Part shown: piece after piece, positions 14,944 through 16,581 of the stretch | Numbering within the stretch: the stretch's first letter is position 1 | How the letters are laid out: the number at the start of each line of letters is the position of its first letter | Source: SLFT01 sp964493075 | GTDB lineage: Bacteria > Hydrogenedentota > Hydrogenedentia > Hydrogenedentales > CAITNO01 | Reading direction: 5' to 3' | Assembly (NCBI GenBank): GCA_964493075.1 | Contig: CAZBNU010000080.1 | Span: 1-16,581, forward strand | DNA: 16,581 nucleotides | Position numbers and translations under genes: made by a program | The notes under the pieces: generated by a model | Seen by the model: only the letters and a program-made list of their open reading frames with translations | Told to the model about the DNA's origin: nothing | Databases searched by the model: none

Positions 14944-15001
14944 CCTCCCTGCCTTCATTAGTGAAAAACGAATAACTGCCCCGATACCGGGGTAGGGAGG
15001 T
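14944..15001 (+). promoter_or_regulatory. Shine-Dalgarno sequestering helix of rny
   Basis: CCTCCCT (14944-14950) is the exact reverse complement of the rny ribosome site AGGGAGG (14994-15000), extended by G-U pairs at both ends (14943/15001 and 14951/14993). The enclosed loop contains the CCCCG-ATAC-CGGGG hairpin (14979-14992), which would stack against the helix. A second anti-SD, CTCCCT (14920-14925), complements 14994-14999. Pairing would hide the ribosome site, so alternative folding could switch rny translation. Confidence 0.5.
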
Positions 15002-15008
15002 TGTATGT

Positions 15009-16580
15009 ATGACGCCGTTAACAATTGGTCTGGCGGTGGCGGGTTTCGTCGCCGGAATACTTGTGGGGGCGGCACTGATCTTTGTGCTGTCTCGAATACA
15101 GGCTGGTGGGTCTGTCAGTAAGGCGCGACGTGAGGCTGCGCAAGTCCTTTCGGATGCGGAGCGTGAAGCCGCGTCCATTGTCAAGGAAGGAAAGACAAGT
15201 GTAAAAGAACTTGAAATCAATCTTCGCGCCAAGTTGGAGGGCGAAGGACGGGAACTGCGTAAGGAAATAGGCGCCCTCGAAAAGCGCATTGCCGCCAAAG
15301 AGGAAACCGTGGACAGACGCGCCCAAGCGCTGGATAAAACCGCATTGGACTTGAGTGCCCAGGAACGTGCCTTGGTGTCCCGTGAAAAGGAAACAGAGAA
15401 GGAGCATAACCGCCTGACAGCATTGATAAAAGACCAGATGGTCAAGTTGGAAGGCATTGCCGGGCTGACAGCAGATCAGGCACGCAAGGAACTTTATGTG
15501 CGCTTGGAAACCGAAGTAAAACGGGATTGTGCTCTTGAACTGAAGCGTGTGGAAGAGGAACTGCGCGAAAACGCAGAAAAGAAGGCACGTTGGATTATAG
15601 GCGAAGCGCTGCAGCGGTGTGCGGCAGACCATGTCGCCGAAAGTACCGTTTCGGTGGTGCCCCTTCCCAATGATGAAATGAAGGGACGTATTATCGGTCG
15701 TGAAGGCCGTAATATTCGTGCATTGGAAAGTGCCACCGGCATCAATGTCATCATTGATGATACCCCGGAGGCCGTGGTCTTGTCTGGCTTCGATCCGGTT
15801 CGTCGTGAAACCGCGCGTATTGTTCTGGAACGGTTGATCGAAGACGGCCGTATTCATCCTGCCCGTATTGAGGAAATGGTGGAGAAGGTCAGTCAGGAAA
15901 TGAACCAGTCCATTCGTGAACGCGGTGAGCAGGCATGTCTCGAAGCCGATGTGCATGGGTTGCACCCTGAAATCGTAAAACTGGTGGGCCGCCTGAGTTT
16001 CCGTACCTCCTACGGACAGAATGTGCTGCGTCATTCGCTGGAAGTGTGTCACCTGGCGGGCATTATGGCTGCGGAACTTGGCGAAAATATTCAGGAAGCA
16101 AAACGCGCTGGGCTTATCCACGACATCGGCAAGGCGTTAACCCATGAAGTAGAAGGGTCGCATGCGGTGCTGGGTCATGATTTGTGCCGGCGTTATGGCG
16201 AGAAAGAGAACATTGCCAATGCGGCGGGCGCCCATCACGGTGAAATGCCTATGAACTCGCTGGTGTCCGTGCTGGTACAGGCTGCGGATGCTATGTCGGC
16301 TGCCCGGCCCGGTGCGCGCAGTGAAATGCTTCAGCATTACATCAAGCGGCTAGAACAACTCGAGAACCTGGTGGACGAATTTCCCGGTGTTGAAAAGTCG
16401 TACGCCATTCAAGCAGGACGCGAAGTGCGCGTTGTAGTGCAGCCAGACAAGGTGAGCGACGCAGAAGCCGCCCAGATGTCCCGCGACCTTGCCCGCAAGG
16501 TGGAGACGGAAATGACCTATCCCGGTCAGATTCGTATCACGGTTGTGCGTGAAACGCGTGCCGTGGAAACCGCAAAATAA
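15009..16580 (+). CDS. rny: Ribonuclease Y
   Basis: RNase Y is the membrane-anchored endoribonuclease that starts mRNA decay in many bacteria lacking RNase E. The 523-residue product shows the full family layout: an N-terminal membrane helix (about 4-27), a long charged coiled coil (about 30-190), a KH RNA-binding domain with GREG at 230-233 (IIGREGRNI), and an HD domain with His342 in LRHSLEV and the metal-binding His371-Asp372 in HDIGKA, then AHHGE. The C-terminal region ends VRVVVQPDKV and YPGQIRITVVRE, as usual. AGGGAGG (14994-15000) lies 8 nt before the ATG at 15009. The gene is complete; its stop ends one base before the window edge. Confidence 0.97.
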   Translation: MTPLTIGLAVAGFVAGILVGAALIFVLSRIQAGGSVSKARREAAQVLSDAEREAASIVKEGKTSVKELEINLRAKLEGEGRELRKEIGALEKRIAAKEETVDRRAQALDKTALDLSAQERALVSREKETEKEHNRLTALIKDQMVKLEGIAGLTADQARKELYVRLETEVKRDCALELKRVEEELRENAEKKARWIIGEALQRCAADHVAESTVSVVPLPNDEMKGRIIGREGRNIRALESATGINVIIDDTPEAVVLSGFDPVRRETARIVLERLIEDGRIHPARIEEMVEKVSQEMNQSIRERGEQACLEADVHGLHPEIVKLVGRLSFRTSYGQNVLRHSLEVCHLAGIMAAELGENIQEAKRAGLIHDIGKALTHEVEGSHAVLGHDLCRRYGEKENIANAAGAHHGEMPMNSLVSVLVQAADAMSAARPGARSEMLQHYIKRLEQLENLVDEFPGVEKSYAIQAGREVRVVVQPDKVSDAEAAQMSRDLARKVETEMTYPGQIRITVVRETRAVETAK

Positions 16581-16581
16581 G

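Larger units (their letters stand above)
14735..15008 (+). ncRNA. Structured 5' leader of rny (or small RNA plus leader)
   Basis: Several inverted repeats follow the promoter. CGGCG (14801-14805) pairs with CGCCG (14814-14818). AACCCCG (14850-14856) pairs with CGGGGTT (14890-14896) around an inner TTGA-GG/CC-TCAA stem, and a T-rich stretch follows. CCCCG-ATAC-CGGGG (14979-14992) sits directly before the Shine-Dalgarno. CAATTTAATA (14734-14743) can pair at 8 of 10 positions with TATTCTATTG (14902-14911), which would close a domain of about 178 nt, similar in size to 6S RNA. I could not match it to any known riboswitch or to 6S, SRP or tmRNA. Pairings are read by eye, without covariation or energy calculation. 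Confidence 0.45.

Noticed and set aside
15018..16121. 367-codon minus-strand frame opposite rny
   Set aside because: rny shows full KH and HD motifs. The antisense frame is long because of codon bias, has no recognisable domain and no promoter or ribosome site that I could find.

Overview
This is a gene-dense bacterial chromosomal window. It holds 14 well-supported protein genes, one of them cut by the left edge, plus a few regulatory regions. I see no tRNA, rRNA, CRISPR array, insertion sequence or prophage gene. Lineage is an inference. A ClpS-ClpA pair together with RNase Y, a ceramidase-like secreted protein and a large GH42-like protein (of a type common in Lentisphaerota, Planctomycetota and Hydrogenedentota) suggests a Gram-negative-type bacterium of the PVC group or a neighbouring phylum. 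Family similarity was judged by eye, not by search.

Layout. 1-2174: a truncated ceramidase-like gene (minus), a divergent TauE/SafE permease (plus), and a convergent short-chain dehydrogenase (minus) with an extended -10 promoter. 2175-4035: a DegT-type PLP aminotransferase (minus), then about 650 bp with no convincing gene, an AT-rich stretch, a REP-like palindrome and a terminator-like hairpin. 4036-7214: clpS, clpA and a Nudix hydrolase, probably one transcript. 7211-13140: a clear sigma70-type promoter drives yceD (DUF177), rpmF, plsX, fabD and fabG, followed without a visible terminator by a membrane-anchored 749-residue GH42-like protein. The block is the widespread L32/fatty-acid/phospholipid cluster, but without fabH between plsX and fabD and without acpP or fabF after fabG. 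13146-14411: a minus-strand GspE/PilB-type ATPase with a shortened N-terminus and no pilus or secretion partners nearby. 14412-15008: a divergent intergenic region with a promoter on each strand. 15009-16580: complete rny (RNase Y).

The most unusual signal is the roughly 270-nt leader of rny. A near-consensus promoter (TTGACA-N17-TATACT) is followed by several strong inverted repeats. A CCTCCCT element is perfectly complementary to the rny Shine-Dalgarno AGGGAGG, with a compact CCCCG/CGGGG hairpin between them. This looks like a translational control element, perhaps RNase Y autoregulation or ligand sensing, and it matches no riboswitch class I could recognise. Other points of interest are the apparent loss of both catalytic glutamates in the GH42-like protein and an L32 protein that keeps only half of its zinc ligands.
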